From the NCBI GenBank assembly GCA_030666765.1, contig DAOUXE010000056.1, positions 1 through 6,917 on the forward strand: a DNA stretch of 6,917 bases. The letters are read 5' to 3'. Position numbers and translations under genes: made by a program. Source of the stretch: Methanosarcinales archaeon. Its GTDB lineage: Archaea > Halobacteriota > Methanosarcinia > Methanosarcinales > Methanogasteraceae. The notes under the pieces were generated by a model. It saw nothing but the letters and a program-made list of their open reading frames with translations, was not told the DNA's origin and did not search any database. Positions 5,846 to 6,917 of this stretch are shown piece by piece. Every line of letters begins with the position of its first letter. The first letter of the stretch is position 1.

Positions 5846-6917
5846 TCAATGTAAAAATACATCTATTCGTTCCACGCGACCCTCTCGCACATCATTCGCA
5901 AGCGGAGTATCGAGCACCTCGCCTTGCGATTCGCAGGTCGCTCCATCGACATATCTCAGAATATATGAAGCGATCCCGGCCCAGTCTTTTCCAAAGGTAT
6001 CTTTCTTCATGTCGTTGTGATAAACAACAACTGTTTTGCCGAGAAACTTGAATGCAAAACAATTCGCAGGCACCGTTACATTAGCTGCTCTGCCCTCACC
6101 ATCATAAGTCTGGCACACCTCATCTCGCTCTGTGAAAAACCAGCCCGGAAGTACCGGTTCGAGCCTCAATTTCAAGCAACCCTTCCTATCGACAAAGAAT
6201 GGGTGCTCTCCTGCAACCATGATTATCCACATATTGAGGAGTTCTGCTGACGCCCCTGTCAGCCTTGGCTGAAAACCCCTGCCATGAAGCTTACTGTCCG
6301 GAAAAGCACTGCTCACTATAAATGAGCTATTCTCAAGTATACTCCGCCCATACGTTTCGGGGTTTAAGAAAGGTATCATCGTATTCTTGATCTCTTCATA
6401 ATACTCCTCGTAAAGCCCGGCTTTCAATAACTCAAGCAAAAACTTATATTCCATGTGCAGGTAGACGGATTCATTCTCTATCCATCCAGGTGGATACGCC
6501 CTTGCCCGTCCTATCTCAAAAGGTTCTCTCTCTATGGATTCGCTCGTCTTGTACATCCTCAATTCTCTATCATATATTCCGCTATTTTTGACGCTTCTGT
6601 ATATCTCACTGGCTGATTCCCTTTTCACCTTTAACAGATGGACGGGACCTTCCAGAAATAACGAGATAGGTTTTTGTTTGAACTCCAATGGAGTAACAAG
6701 TAAAGAACCCGAACCAGTTGATGATATCTCTTTTCTTTCAACCTCGTTTAAAAAATAGGTATAGCATACCCCATTCTTGTGAAATAACTTGTATGTAGGT
6801 ATCTCGCTAAAAATACTATCCAGTAATTTAATGGATTTATTCAAAAAGCCTTTTACCGTGGATATCTTCATCTCCACAGCTTTTCCACTTACGCCAAGTC
6901 TGGTTTTCTCTCTATAG
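5846..6917 (-). CDS. GH94-like glycoside phosphorylase-type protein, C-terminal part (5' end beyond the window)
   Basis: The frame is open from the right edge to a TGA at 5846, about 357 codons. A GTG at 6877 or ATG at 6871 could be taken as a start. However, the sequence before it (YREKTRLGVSGKAVEMK) reads like coding sequence and no stop or good ribosome-binding site intervenes, so this is probably the end of a much longer protein. Counted from the GTG, the recognisable block is 128-250: YPPGWIENESVYLHM, LLKAGLYEEYYEEI, NPETYGRSILENSSF, RLTGASAELLNMWI and LKLRLEPVLPGWFF. This order matches the end of the (alpha/alpha)6 catalytic domain and the C-terminal beta part of cellobiose/oligoglucan phosphorylase-like proteins. 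Those enzymes cleave or build beta-glucosides using phosphate. The catalytic acid would lie upstream and cannot be checked. It could be a divergent member without that activity. It is separated from the TrmB operon by 455 bp and seems independent. Confidence 0.65.
   Translation of the reverse strand, partial: YREKTRLGVSGKAVEMKISTVKGFLNKSIKLLDSIFSEIPTYKLFHKNGVCYTYFLNEVERKEISSTGSGSLLVTPLEFKQKPISLFLEGPVHLLKVKRESASEIYRSVKNSGIYDRELRMYKTSESIEREPFEIGRARAYPPGWIENESVYLHMEYKFLLELLKAGLYEEYYEEIKNTMIPFLNPETYGRSILENSSFIVSSAFPDSKLHGRGFQPRLTGASAELLNMWIIMVAGEHPFFVDRKGCLKLRLEPVLPGWFFTERDEVCQTYDGEGRAANVTVPANCFAFKFLGKTVVVYHNDMKKDTFGKDWAGIASYILRYVDGATCESQGEVLDTPLANDVREGRVERIDVFLH

Overview
The window looks like chromosomal DNA of a euryarchaeon, most likely a methanogen or methanotroph-related lineage (Methanosarcinales, Methanomicrobia or ANME type). 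The reasons are a TrmB-family regulator, COG1361-type S-layer-like secreted proteins, an archaeal HAE3-type RND transporter, archaeal ribosome-binding sites that match GGAGGTGATC, and TATA-box promoters of the TTTAAATA type. The lineage assignment is inference. Every convincing gene is on the minus strand, so the window reads right to left.

Right edge (5846-6917): the C-terminal part of a large protein resembling GH94 glycoside phosphorylases. Its reading frame stays open to the window edge, so the 5' end is missing.

Middle (5391-5845): 455 bp without a convincing intact gene. It contains a TATA-like element next to a perfect 9-bp inverted repeat, a stop-interrupted frame that may be the remnant of a small gene, and the promoter of the next operon.

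Left part (1-5390): a compact operon, read as TrmB-type regulator, then HAE3/MMPL-type RND exporter, then two tandem paralogous COG1361 proteins. Gaps are -4, 23 and 12 bp, and the last gene runs off the left edge. The regulator appears to have a leaderless or nearly leaderless promoter. I infer a regulator-controlled envelope export system. The RND pump would be the membrane motor, and the two membrane-anchored, beta-rich secreted proteins would be extracytoplasmic partners or envelope components. The substrate cannot be read from the sequence.

The most notable oddity is the start of the RND gene. An ATG overlapping the regulator's stop (ATGA) encodes a sensible N-terminus, but it is out of frame with the rest of the gene by one base at a run of five G. 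Reading four G would give a complete first membrane helix. This could be a sequencing error, a real frameshift, or a non-canonical start. I see no CRISPR array, tRNA, rRNA or insertion sequence.
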